Shown one piece after another: positions 14,424-21,315 of a DNA stretch of 25,781 bases. Numbering within the stretch: position 1 is the stretch's first letter; each line of letters starts with the position of its first letter. The translations under genes and the position numbers were made by a program. The DNA lies in contig NZ_CP083985.1 in the NCBI RefSeq assembly GCF_020172665.1, forward strand, positions 3,426,512-3,452,292, given 5' to 3'. The notes under the pieces are model-generated. The model was given only the letters and a program-made list of their open reading frames with translations, ran no database searches and was not told where the DNA came from. The stretch is from [Mycobacterium] zoologicum (GTDB taxonomy: Bacteria; Actinomycetota; Actinomycetes; Mycobacteriales; Mycobacteriaceae).

Positions 14424-15160
14424 CAGGGCTTCCGCACCAGGAAGATGTCCATCACCCAGCCCGCTTCGGCCTGCGCGGCGCGGCGGGAGGCCACGATCTC
14501 GTCGGCGACGTCGGCGACCCGTCCGCTGACGAGCCGTTCGCCGGGAGCACCGAGGTTGGCGCCCCACCAGATGCTCCAGTCCGCCAGGGCGCTCAGGTCG
14601 GCCAACTCCTTGTTGAGCATCGCGACGATGTTGTCCTGACCGTCGGCAACCGCCTCGGCGAAGCGTCGCCCGGCGGTGATGTGTACCGGCCGACCGACCG
14701 GGTGCAGCACGATCCGGTGCCGGGCCGCCAGCAGTTGCGGGGCGCTGATTCCGGGCAGCACCTGGTAATCGAGTTCCACACCAAGATCTTTCACCTGCTG
14801 CACGATCCGGATCGTCGAGTCGTAGAGCGACGGGTCACCCCAGACCAGAAACGCCGCGGTGCCGCTCCGCTGACGCAGCACATCGGCGTAGCGTTCCGCC
14901 CGCGCCGCATGCCAGTCCGCGACGGCGCTCTCATACCCGGGCGTGGTCAGCACCGGGGAACGGTTCCGGCGCGGATCAGCGACGGTGACCATCGGAACCG
15001 CAGCGGCGTGGGTGTCGATGACAGCACGCCGCAGGCCCAAAAGGCCGTCGTCGGAGGACTTCTCGGGTGCCACCACATAGTCGCACCCCCGCAGCGCATC
15101 GGCCACCTCGGGCGTGACGTGCTGCGGCCCCATCCCGACGCCGAGAATCCAAACCTTCAC
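14423..15160 (-). CDS. cobF: CobF: precorrin-6A synthase (deacetylating)
   Basis: CobF methylates C1 of precorrin-5 and removes the C20 acetyl unit, giving precorrin-6A. The protein has 245 residues, with VWILGVGMGPQHVTPEVADAL, VVAPEKSSDDGLLGLR, FLVWGDPSLYDSTIRI and VLPGISAPQLLAARHRIVLH, all features of the CobF branch of SAM-dependent corrin methyltransferases. GTG 15160 overlaps the cobN stop as GTGA. The gene is reported absent from the M. tuberculosis complex reference strains but present in many other mycobacteria. Its intact presence here fills that step and points to a non-tuberculous species. Confidence 0.95.
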   Translation of the reverse strand: MKVWILGVGMGPQHVTPEVADALRGCDYVVAPEKSSDDGLLGLRRAVIDTHAAAVPMVTVADPRRNRSPVLTTPGYESAVADWHAARAERYADVLRQRSGTAAFLVWGDPSLYDSTIRIVQQVKDLGVELDYQVLPGISAPQLLAARHRIVLHPVGRPVHITAGRRFAEAVADGQDNIVAMLNKELADLSALADWSIWWGANLGAPGERLVSGRVADVADEIVASRRAAQAEAGWVMDIFLVRKP

Positions 15161-18100
15161 CGGTCCTCCAGGTCGCCTTCCACTTCCAGATAGGCCTGCT
15201 GCAGCGCCGCCATGGTCGCCGGGTCCGGTTCGGCCCACAGGCCGCGGTCTGCTGCCTCTTTCAGTCGCTCCACGATGCCCTGCAGCGCCCACGGGTTGGA
15301 TTTGTCCAGGAACTCGCGGGTTTCCGGATCGAGCACGTACTCAGCGGCGAGCTTCTCATACATCCAGTCGTGTACCACCCCGGCGGTGGCGTCGAACCCG
15401 AACAGGTAGTCCACGGTCGCGGCCAGTTCGAACGCCCCCTTGTAGCCGTGCCGGCGCATCGCCGATATCCAGCGCGGGTTGACCACCCGAGCCCGGAACA
15501 CCCGGGCGGTCTCCTCGGCCAGCGTGCGGGTGCGGACGGCATCCGGTGAGGTCGAGTCCCCCACATAGGCTTTCGGGTCGGTTCCGGACAGTGCCCGCAC
15601 GGTCGCGATCATGCCACCGTGGTAGACGAAATAGTCGTCGGAGTCGGCGATGTCGTGCTCACGGGTGTCGATGTTCTTGGCGGCCACCTTGATCCGGCGG
15701 TAGTTGGTGCGCATGTCATCGGTTGCGGCGACGCCGTCCAGTCCGCGGCCGTAGGCGAACCCGCCCCAGGTGGTGTAGACCTCGGCCAGGTCCTTGTCGT
15801 CACGCCAGGTGCCGGATTCGATCAGCTGCAGGATTCCGGCCCCGTAGGACCCCGGCGCTGAACCGAAGACCCGGGTGGTGGCCCGGCGCAGGTCGCCGTG
15901 GGACGCCAGATCCGCGCGGGCGTGCGCGGCCACGAAGTTCTGATCGTCGGGCTCGTCGAGGGTCGCCACCATCTGTACGGCGTCGTCGAGCATGGTCACC
16001 ACATGCGGGAAGGCATCCCGGAAGAATCCCGAGATGCGTACCGTCACATCGATTCTGGGTCGGCCGAGTTCGTCCAGCGAGACTATCTCCAGCCCGCATA
16101 CCCGCCGGGAGGCCTCGTCCCATTCCGGACGGACCCCGAGCAGGGCCAGCACCTCGGCGACGTCATCTCCGGAGGTACGCATCGCCGAGGTCCCCCACAC
16201 CGACAGCCCCACCGACTCCGGATAGCCGCCGGTGTCGTCGAGGTAGCGCCGCACCAGGGAGTCGGCCATCGCCTGTCCGGTCTGCCAGGCCAGCCGGGAC
16301 GGCACCGCGCGCGGGTCGACGGTGTAGAAGTTGCGTCCGGTGGGCAGCACGTTGACCAGGCCGCGCAGCGGTGAGCCGGACGGGCCGGGCCGCACGAACC
16401 CGCCGGCCAGCGCGTGCAGCACCGAGTCGAGTTCGGCCGTGGTGCCGGCCAGCCGCGGAACCACCTCGGTGGCGGCGAATCTCAGCACCCGACACACCTC
16501 GGGATCGGGATGCGCCGAATCGGCCACCGCCGCATCCCAACCCGCCGCCTCCATCGTTTCGACCAGGTCTCGGGCGCGCTGCTCGATCTCGTCGACCGCC
16601 ACCACCGGCGCGTCTTCTTTCAGGCCGAGCGCCGCCCGCAGTCCGGGCACGGCGTGGTCCACCCCGCCCCACACCTGCGGGGCGCGCAGGATCGCCAGCA
16701 CCAGGTTCACCCGCGCCGGCCCGGTCGGGGCACCGCCGAGCACATGCAGGCCGTCGCGGATCTGGGCGTCCTTGATCTCGCACAGCCAGCCGTCGACGTG
16801 CAGCAGGAAATCGTCGAACTCCTCATCCTCGGGCCGCTCATCCAGACCCAGGTCGCGGTGCATCTCCGCCGCGCGCATCAGGTTCCAGATCTCGCCGCGG
16901 ATCGCCGGCAGCTTGGCCGGGTCCATCGTGGCGATGTTGCCGTACTCGTCGAGCAGTTGCTCCAGCCGGGCGATGTCGCCGTAGGACTCCGCGCGCGCCA
17001 TCGGCGGGATCAGGTGATCGACGATCACCGCGTGGGCCCGGCGTTTGGCCTGAGCCCCCTCGCCGGGATCGTTGACCAAAAACGGGTAGATCAGCGGCAG
17101 GCCGGCGATCATGGCGTCGGTGGCGCAGCTCGCCGACAATGCCGCGGTCTTGCCGGGCAGCCACTCCATCGAGCCGTGCTTACCCAGGTGGATCACCGCG
17201 TGCGCACCGAATCCCTGTGCCAGCCAACGGTAGGCGGCCAGGTAGTGGTGACTCGGCGGCAGGTCGGGATCGTGGTAGATCGCCACCGGATTCTCCCCGA
17301 ACCCGCGGGGCGGCTGGATCATCAGCACGATGTTGCCGGATCGCAGTGCGGCCAAAACGATCTCACCGGCTTCGTTGACGAACAGTTTGCCCGGTGCCGG
17401 GCCCCACGCCGTGGCCATCGCGTCACGCAACATGTCGGGCAGGTCGGCGGTCCAGGACAGGTACTCCTCGGCACTGATCCGCACCTGGGCGTCGGCCAGT
17501 TGGGCGGCAGACAGCCAGTCCTCGTCCTGGCCGCCGGCCTCGATCAGGGTGTGGATCAACCGGTCCCCGGCCAGCGTCTCGTCGTCAGAACCCAGCACCC
17601 CGAAGCCGTCCCCGACGTCGTAACCCTCGGCGGCCAGCCGGTGCAGCAGCCGCACCGCCGAAGCCGGGGTGTCCAGGCCGACGGCGTTGCCGACCCGGGA
17701 GTGCTTGGTGGGGTACGCCGAGAGCACCAGCGCGAGTCTCTTCTCGGAATTCGGGATATGGCGCAGCACAGCATGATTCACGACCACACCGGCGACCCGG
17801 GCGCAGCGCTCGGCGTCGGCGGTGTAGTGTGGCAGCCCGTCGTCGTCGATCTCCTTGAAGGAGAACGGCACCGTGATGATCCGGCCGTCGAACTCCGGGA
17901 TGGCGATCTGGGTGGCCGAATCCAGCGGGGTCACGCCGTCGTCGTTGGCCTCCCAGTCCGCCCGCGACGAAGCCAGGCACAGCCCCTGGAACACCGGGAT
18001 GTCCAGCGCGGCAATCCGTTCGATGTCCCACGCGCCGTCGTCGTCGCCGGCGCTGACCGTCGCGGTGGCGTTGAGTGCCCCGCCGGCCGCCAGCATGCAG

Positions 18101-18732
18101 ACCACCACGGCGTCCAGCGTCCCCAGCGCGTCGTAGAGCTCGTCGCCGGCGTTGCGCAACGACGCCGCGAAGATCGGCACCCCGACAGCCCGGCCGGTGG
18201 CGTCGATCGCGTCGGCCAAAGCGTGCGCGAAGCCGGCGTTGCCGCTGACCTCGTGCGCCCGGTAGTAGAGCACCCCGACCCGCACGGCGTCGGGAACCTC
18301 GGCGGCGGGCGATCGCTGGGCGTATCCCCACTCCGGGATCACCGCCGGTTCGTCGAAGCCCTCACCGGTGAGCAGCACGGTGTCGCACAGGAACGCGTGC
18401 AGCTGCGCCAGGTTGGCCGGCCCGCCCTCCGCGAGGTAGGCGTGTGCCTGCGCGGCCAGGCCGATCGGGACCGTCGAACACTCCATCAGCTCGGCGTTGG
18501 GCGAGCGTTCCCCGCCGAGCACCACCAGCGGCAGGCCCGTGGCACGCAGCAGCTTCAGTTCGTCGGCGATCTCGGCCGAAGAACCGAGGATTCGCAGCAC
18601 CACGACGTCTGTGCCGTCGAGCAGCGGCGCGATGTCGTGGCGCGCCGGGTTGCCGAGCCGGTAGGCCGCGCCGCTGGCCCTCGCGGACAGCAGGTCGGTG
18701 TCGGACGTGGACAGGAGCGCAATGCGCCGCAT
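15157..18732 (-). CDS. cobN: CobN: cobaltochelatase large subunit
   Basis: CobN binds the corrin ring and inserts cobalt with the help of an AAA+ partner, here probably the ChlI/ChlD fusion at 4532. The protein has 1191 residues, close to 1194 in M. tuberculosis. It shows the family sequence HLGKHGSMEWLPGKTAALS, followed by PLIYPFLVNDPGEGAQAKRR and LIPPMARAESYGD, plus YPTKHSRVGNAVGLDTP in the N-terminal half and a C-terminal NPRWISAMRRHGYKGAFE. ATG 18732 is set by a full AGGAGG Shine-Dalgarno 8 bp upstream (18741-18746). An in-frame ATG at 18765 is rejected because it lies inside the riboswitch leader. First gene of a four-gene coupled operon under B12 control. No disruption was seen. Confidence 0.97.
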   Translation of the reverse strand: MRRIALLSTSDTDLLSARASGAAYRLGNPARHDIAPLLDGTDVVVLRILGSSAEIADELKLLRATGLPLVVLGGERSPNAELMECSTVPIGLAAQAHAYLAEGGPANLAQLHAFLCDTVLLTGEGFDEPAVIPEWGYAQRSPAAEVPDAVRVGVLYYRAHEVSGNAGFAHALADAIDATGRAVGVPIFAASLRNAGDELYDALGTLDAVVVCMLAAGGALNATATVSAGDDDGAWDIERIAALDIPVFQGLCLASSRADWEANDDGVTPLDSATQIAIPEFDGRIITVPFSFKEIDDDGLPHYTADAERCARVAGVVVNHAVLRHIPNSEKRLALVLSAYPTKHSRVGNAVGLDTPASAVRLLHRLAAEGYDVGDGFGVLGSDDETLAGDRLIHTLIEAGGQDEDWLSAAQLADAQVRISAEEYLSWTADLPDMLRDAMATAWGPAPGKLFVNEAGEIVLAALRSGNIVLMIQPPRGFGENPVAIYHDPDLPPSHHYLAAYRWLAQGFGAHAVIHLGKHGSMEWLPGKTAALSASCATDAMIAGLPLIYPFLVNDPGEGAQAKRRAHAVIVDHLIPPMARAESYGDIARLEQLLDEYGNIATMDPAKLPAIRGEIWNLMRAAEMHRDLGLDERPEDEEFDDFLLHVDGWLCEIKDAQIRDGLHVLGGAPTGPARVNLVLAILRAPQVWGGVDHAVPGLRAALGLKEDAPVVAVDEIEQRARDLVETMEAAGWDAAVADSAHPDPEVCRVLRFAATEVVPRLAGTTAELDSVLHALAGGFVRPGPSGSPLRGLVNVLPTGRNFYTVDPRAVPSRLAWQTGQAMADSLVRRYLDDTGGYPESVGLSVWGTSAMRTSGDDVAEVLALLGVRPEWDEASRRVCGLEIVSLDELGRPRIDVTVRISGFFRDAFPHVVTMLDDAVQMVATLDEPDDQNFVAAHARADLASHGDLRRATTRVFGSAPGSYGAGILQLIESGTWRDDKDLAEVYTTWGGFAYGRGLDGVAATDDMRTNYRRIKVAAKNIDTREHDIADSDDYFVYHGGMIATVRALSGTDPKAYVGDSTSPDAVRTRTLAEETARVFRARVVNPRWISAMRRHGYKGAFELAATVDYLFGFDATAGVVHDWMYEKLAAEYVLDPETREFLDKSNPWALQGIVERLKEAADRGLWAEPDPATMAALQQAYLEVEGDLEDR

Positions 18733-18740
18733 AGCCGGTT

Positions 18741-18762
18741 CCTCCTGGGGGTTCGCGCCCCG
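18741..18762 (-). promoter_or_regulatory. Expression-platform hairpin and ribosome-binding site of cobN
   Basis: On the minus strand, CGGGGCGCGAACCCCC is followed without gap by AGGAGG and then, 8 bp later, the cobN ATG. The GGGG/CCCC stem touches the Shine-Dalgarno. The same arrangement occurs in the SBP and PPE leaders (19070-19092 and about 25231-25251), suggesting a shared platform acting on translation initiation. The role is inferred from position and recurrence. Confidence 0.5.
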
Positions 18763-18773
18763 CATAGTCGGAT

Positions 18774-18861
18774 GTCCCGCGGCCAGTATCTGGCTAACAC
18801 AGTGGCGGAACCGCGCCGGATTTGAAATGGATTCTCACCGGACTTCCTGACGCCACGAGAC
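18774..18861 (-). promoter_or_regulatory. Cobalamin riboswitch upstream of cobN (compact form)
   Basis: Read on the minus strand, an 8-bp P1 (GTCTCGTG with CGCGGGAC, two G-U pairs) encloses AGGAAGTCCGGTGAGAATCC, GGTTCCGCCACTGT and the B12 box AGCCAGATACTGGC. At 88 nt it is much shorter than the 138-150 nt aptamers of the uptake and PPE leaders, because the P5/P6 region between CCACTGT and the B12 box is nearly absent. That resembles the compact class of cobalamin riboswitches. Its likely start of transcription is at or just before P1 (TAGGCT at 18869-18874). Confidence 0.9.
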
Positions 18862-18868
18862 GGCGGCC

Positions 18869-18874
18869 AGCCTA
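18869..18874 (-). promoter_or_regulatory. Candidate -10 element (TAGGCT) of the cobN operon
   Basis: TAGGCT fits TANNNT and lies 7 bp before the first base of the cobN aptamer P1, the same geometry as at 4384-4395. It faces away from the candidate plus-strand -10 only 16 bp further on. Confidence 0.4.
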
Positions 18875-18890
18875 TCCCAGCACGGCATGC

Positions 18891-18896
18891 AACAAT
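18891..18896 (+). promoter_or_regulatory. Candidate extended -10 element (TGC-AACAAT) of the uptake operon
   Basis: AACAAT, preceded by TGC as in extended -10 promoters, lies 12 bp before P1 of the plus-strand riboswitch. A -35 at the usual distance would fall on the minus-strand -10 of cobN, so the two promoters would compete. Moderate to weak sequence match. Confidence 0.3.
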
Positions 18897-18908
18897 GTCG
18901 CCGGTAAG

Positions 18909-19058
18909 GCGATGACGACAGTGAGGAAGCCGGTGCGAATCCGGCGCGGTCCCGCCACTGTCATCGGGGAGTGACCCTCATCAGCCACGGCCCGCCGCCT
19001 GTGGGGCTGGAAGGCGAGGCGAACGGTGATCCGAAAGCCAGGAGACTCACGTCATCGC
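18909..19058 (+). promoter_or_regulatory. Cobalamin riboswitch upstream of the btuFCD-like operon
   Basis: A perfect 9-bp P1 (GCGATGACG 18909-18917 with CGTCATCGC 19050-19058) encloses GAGGAAGCCGGTGCGAATCC, GCGCGGTCCCGCCACTGTCA, a long P5/P6 arm and the B12 box GCCAGGAGACTCACG. Its core and the sequence downstream are strongly similar to the PPE leader at 25235-25403, so the two were probably copied from one another. It implies that the ABC transporter is repressed by B12 and hence handles B12, a precursor or cobalt. Confidence 0.93.
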
Positions 19059-19069
19059 GTCCTGCGAAC

Positions 19070-19092
19070 CGGGGCGGTGTACCCCGAGGAAG
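19070..19092 (+). promoter_or_regulatory. Conserved leader hairpin and ribosome-binding site of the SBP gene
   Basis: CGGGGCGGTGTACCCCG (19070-19086) forms a 5-bp stem with a 7-nt loop and runs into GAGGAAG (19086-19092). The same 17 bases occur in the PPE leader (25235-25251, minus strand), and a variant precedes cobN. It probably is the switch that exposes or hides the ribosome-binding site. The mechanism is inferred. Confidence 0.55.
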
Positions 19093-19105
19093 CTGATGCG
19101 CGCCC

Positions 19106-20284
19106 ATGTCCCGTGCGTTGCGGGTAGCACTTGCGCTGGTCACGATGCTGGCCGGCTGCTCGGCCGAGCATGCCACCGTCCCCGACGGCGCGCGTGCCGG
19201 TTGCATCACCGACTTCGATCCGGCCGTCGACTACTTCCCGGACAAGTCGACGCTGTCCGAGGCCACCAACTTCCGCATCGAATACCACCGCAGCTACCAG
19301 GTCCTGACCGTCGAGCGTCCCTACCTCGGCGGCAAGCCGGTGTCGTATGTGCTGGTGCGCTGCGGCGCCCCGGCCCCCGAGCTGTCCGGCGAGTTGGCCC
19401 GCGCCCAACAGGTCAGCGTCCCGGTGCACAGCCTGTATTCGGGCTCCACCACCCACCTGGCGATGATCACCGAACTCGGCCAAGCCGACGTGGTCACCGG
19501 CGTGGCCAGTCCTGCCGCGGTCGCCGACGCGGCGATCCGCAGCCGCATCGATGCCGGTGCGATCGTCGGGTACGCCCCGGGTGGGCAGGTCAACATCGAG
19601 ACCGTGTTGCAGGCCGGCCCCGATGTGCTGGTCACCCAAGGCATGGACGATCCCGGTTATCCCAAGCTGCGCGAGGCGGGAATCCCGGTGGTCGCCGACG
19701 CCGAATGGCTGGAGCCCACCCCGCTGGGCCGCGCCGAATGGATCAAAGTGTTTGCGGCACTGACCGGTACCGAACACCAGGCCGAGCAGACCTACCGCGC
19801 GATCCGCGATGGGTACCACGCGCTGAGCGCCAAGGCGGCGAAGGCCAAGCCGGTCGACGTACTGGTGGGCACCGTGTATTCGGGCAACTGGTCGATGCCC
19901 ACCGGCACCAACTACTCCGGTCGGCTGGTCGCCGATGCCGGCGGGACCTATCCCTGGCTGAGCGACACCGGCGCGCAGAGCCGGCAGCTGAACTTCGAAT
20001 CGGTCTACGCCCGGGCTGGCGGCGCACCGCTGTGGCTGGTCACCGACGACTGGAAAGCGTTGAGCGACGCGGTTTCCCAGGACAGCCGCTACGGCGAGCT
20101 GGCCGCGGTCCGCAGCGGTCAGGTGTGGTCGGGCACCAAGGCCGTCGACCAGAACGGCCGCAACACCTACTGGGAGCGCGGCACGGCGCGGCCGGATCTG
20201 CTGCTCGGCGACCTGGTGGCGATCCTGCATCCCGAGTCGGCACCCGGCCACGAGTTCGCGTTCTACCGTCAGGTCCCGCGATGA
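19106..20284 (+). CDS. BtuF-like ABC transporter substrate-binding lipoprotein (B12-regulated)
   Basis: A 392-residue solute-binding lipoprotein. The N-terminal signal peptide ends in a lipobox LAGC with Cys18, so the protein is expected to be anchored outside the plasma membrane. The body has YFPDKSTLSEATNFRIEYHR, ELGQADVVTGVAS and NIETVLQAGPDVLVTQG, typical of the TroA/BtuF/FepB fold that binds cobalamin, heme or siderophores. ATG 19106 was chosen because it gives the signal peptide. It sits 13 bases from GAGGAAG, slightly far. ATG 19096 is out of frame. Its stop overlaps the permease start (ATGA). The upstream riboswitch makes a corrinoid the best ligand guess, while the FhuF domain two genes on leaves a metal-chelate ligand possible. 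Confidence 0.88.
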   Translation: MSRALRVALALVTMLAGCSAEHATVPDGARAGCITDFDPAVDYFPDKSTLSEATNFRIEYHRSYQVLTVERPYLGGKPVSYVLVRCGAPAPELSGELARAQQVSVPVHSLYSGSTTHLAMITELGQADVVTGVASPAAVADAAIRSRIDAGAIVGYAPGGQVNIETVLQAGPDVLVTQGMDDPGYPKLREAGIPVVADAEWLEPTPLGRAEWIKVFAALTGTEHQAEQTYRAIRDGYHALSAKAAKAKPVDVLVGTVYSGNWSMPTGTNYSGRLVADAGGTYPWLSDTGAQSRQLNFESVYARAGGAPLWLVTDDWKALSDAVSQDSRYGELAAVRSGQVWSGTKAVDQNGRNTYWERGTARPDLLLGDLVAILHPESAPGHEFAFYRQVPR

Positions 20285-21315
20285 AGGCCCGCACCCCGCT
20301 GGTATTGGCGGGCCTGGCCGTCGCGGTGGTACTGCTGGCCCTGCTGGGTCTGGCGCTCGGTCCGGTCCGGGTGCCGCTGGCCGACACCGTGCGGGTGCTG
20401 CTCGGTGCCGACGCCTCCGACCCGCGCTGGCAGGTGATCGTGGCGAACATGCGGCTGCCCCGGGTGCTCACCGCGCTGGCCGCCGGGGCCGCGCTGGGGG
20501 TCTCCGGGCTGCAGCTGCAGACCCTGTTCCGCAACACCCTCGCCGACCCCTACATCCTCGGGGTCAGTTCCGGCGCCAGCCTCGGCGTGGCGCTGGTGGT
20601 GCTGCTCGGCGGAAGCGCCGGTTTCGGCGCCGGTATGGCCGGGGCCGGCCGCGGTGGGGCGGTGATCGCGGCCGCGGTGGGCGCGGCGGTGATGCTGACG
20701 CTGGTGCTGGCGCTGTCGCGCTGGACGCGTTCGGCGGCCACCCTGCTGCTCATCGGGGTGATGTTGGGCGCGGCCAGTACCGCGCTGGTGAGTCTGGCGA
20801 TGGTCTACTCCGACCCGCAGCGGGTGCAGCAGTTTCTGCTGTGGGGGCTGGGCAGTTTCGCCGGCACCGGCTGGGGCGACCTGCAACTGCTGCTACCGCT
20901 GGTCGGGGTGGGGCTGGCCGCCGCCGCGCTGACGATCCGGCCGCTCAACGCCCTGCTGCTCGGCGAGAGTTACGCGGCCACCATGGGTATCAACGTCCGG
21001 CGGGCCCGAATGGTCACGGTCGGATCGGCGTCGCTGCTGGCGGGTGTGACGACGGCGTTCTGCGGGCCGATCGCGTTCCTCGGCCTGGTGGTGCCACACG
21101 TGGCCCGCATCGCGGTCGGCACCTCCGATCACCGCGTGGTGGTGCCCGCGGTGACGTTGCTGGGTGCCGTCGCGGCGCTGTGCTGCGGGATCGTCAGCCA
21201 GGTTCCGGGCAGCGATCTGGTGATTCCGGTCAACGCGGTCACCGCGCTGGTCGGGGCGCCGGTGGTGATCATCGTTCTGCTGCGGGCCCGGCGAGGATCG
21301 GGGATGCCCACGTGA
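20281..21315 (+). CDS. BtuC/FecCD-family ABC transporter permease
   Basis: A 344-residue polytopic permease of the FecCD/BtuC family, expected to form a homodimeric channel in the plasma membrane. Family marks are RLPRVLTALAAGAALGVSGLQLQTLFRNTLADPYILGVSSGA near residues 58-100, LLLIGVMLGAASTAL, LLGESYAATMGIN and GPIAFLGLVVPHVAR near the C-terminus. The R-L-P-R, N-P/L-A-D-P and G-x-I-x-F-x-G-L-x-x-P-H motifs are as in BtuC. ATG 20281 overlaps the SBP stop, and its own stop overlaps the ATPase start (GTGA). One permease gene only, consistent with a homodimer. Confidence 0.94.
   Translation: MKARTPLVLAGLAVAVVLLALLGLALGPVRVPLADTVRVLLGADASDPRWQVIVANMRLPRVLTALAAGAALGVSGLQLQTLFRNTLADPYILGVSSGASLGVALVVLLGGSAGFGAGMAGAGRGGAVIAAAVGAAVMLTLVLALSRWTRSAATLLLIGVMLGAASTALVSLAMVYSDPQRVQQFLLWGLGSFAGTGWGDLQLLLPLVGVGLAAAALTIRPLNALLLGESYAATMGINVRRARMVTVGSASLLAGVTTAFCGPIAFLGLVVPHVARIAVGTSDHRVVVPAVTLLGAVAALCCGIVSQVPGSDLVIPVNAVTALVGAPVVIIVLLRARRGSGMPT

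Noticed and set aside
13161..14639. Plus-strand frame of 492 codons opposite cobQ and cobF
   Set aside because: His/Gln/Arg-rich shadow frame with no domain. cobQ and cobF are intact on the minus strand.
16414..18825. A very long open frame antisense to cobN (about 800 codons)
   Set aside because: It is a shadow of GC-rich third positions in cobN. It has low-complexity Arg/Gln/His content and no domains, whereas cobN on the other strand has full family similarity.
19096..20280. Extension of the permease frame upstream to ATG 19096, giving one 739-residue protein
   Set aside because: That part overlaps the SBP gene in another frame and reads as Arg/Gly-rich noise. The permease has a normal start at 20281, coupled to the SBP stop.
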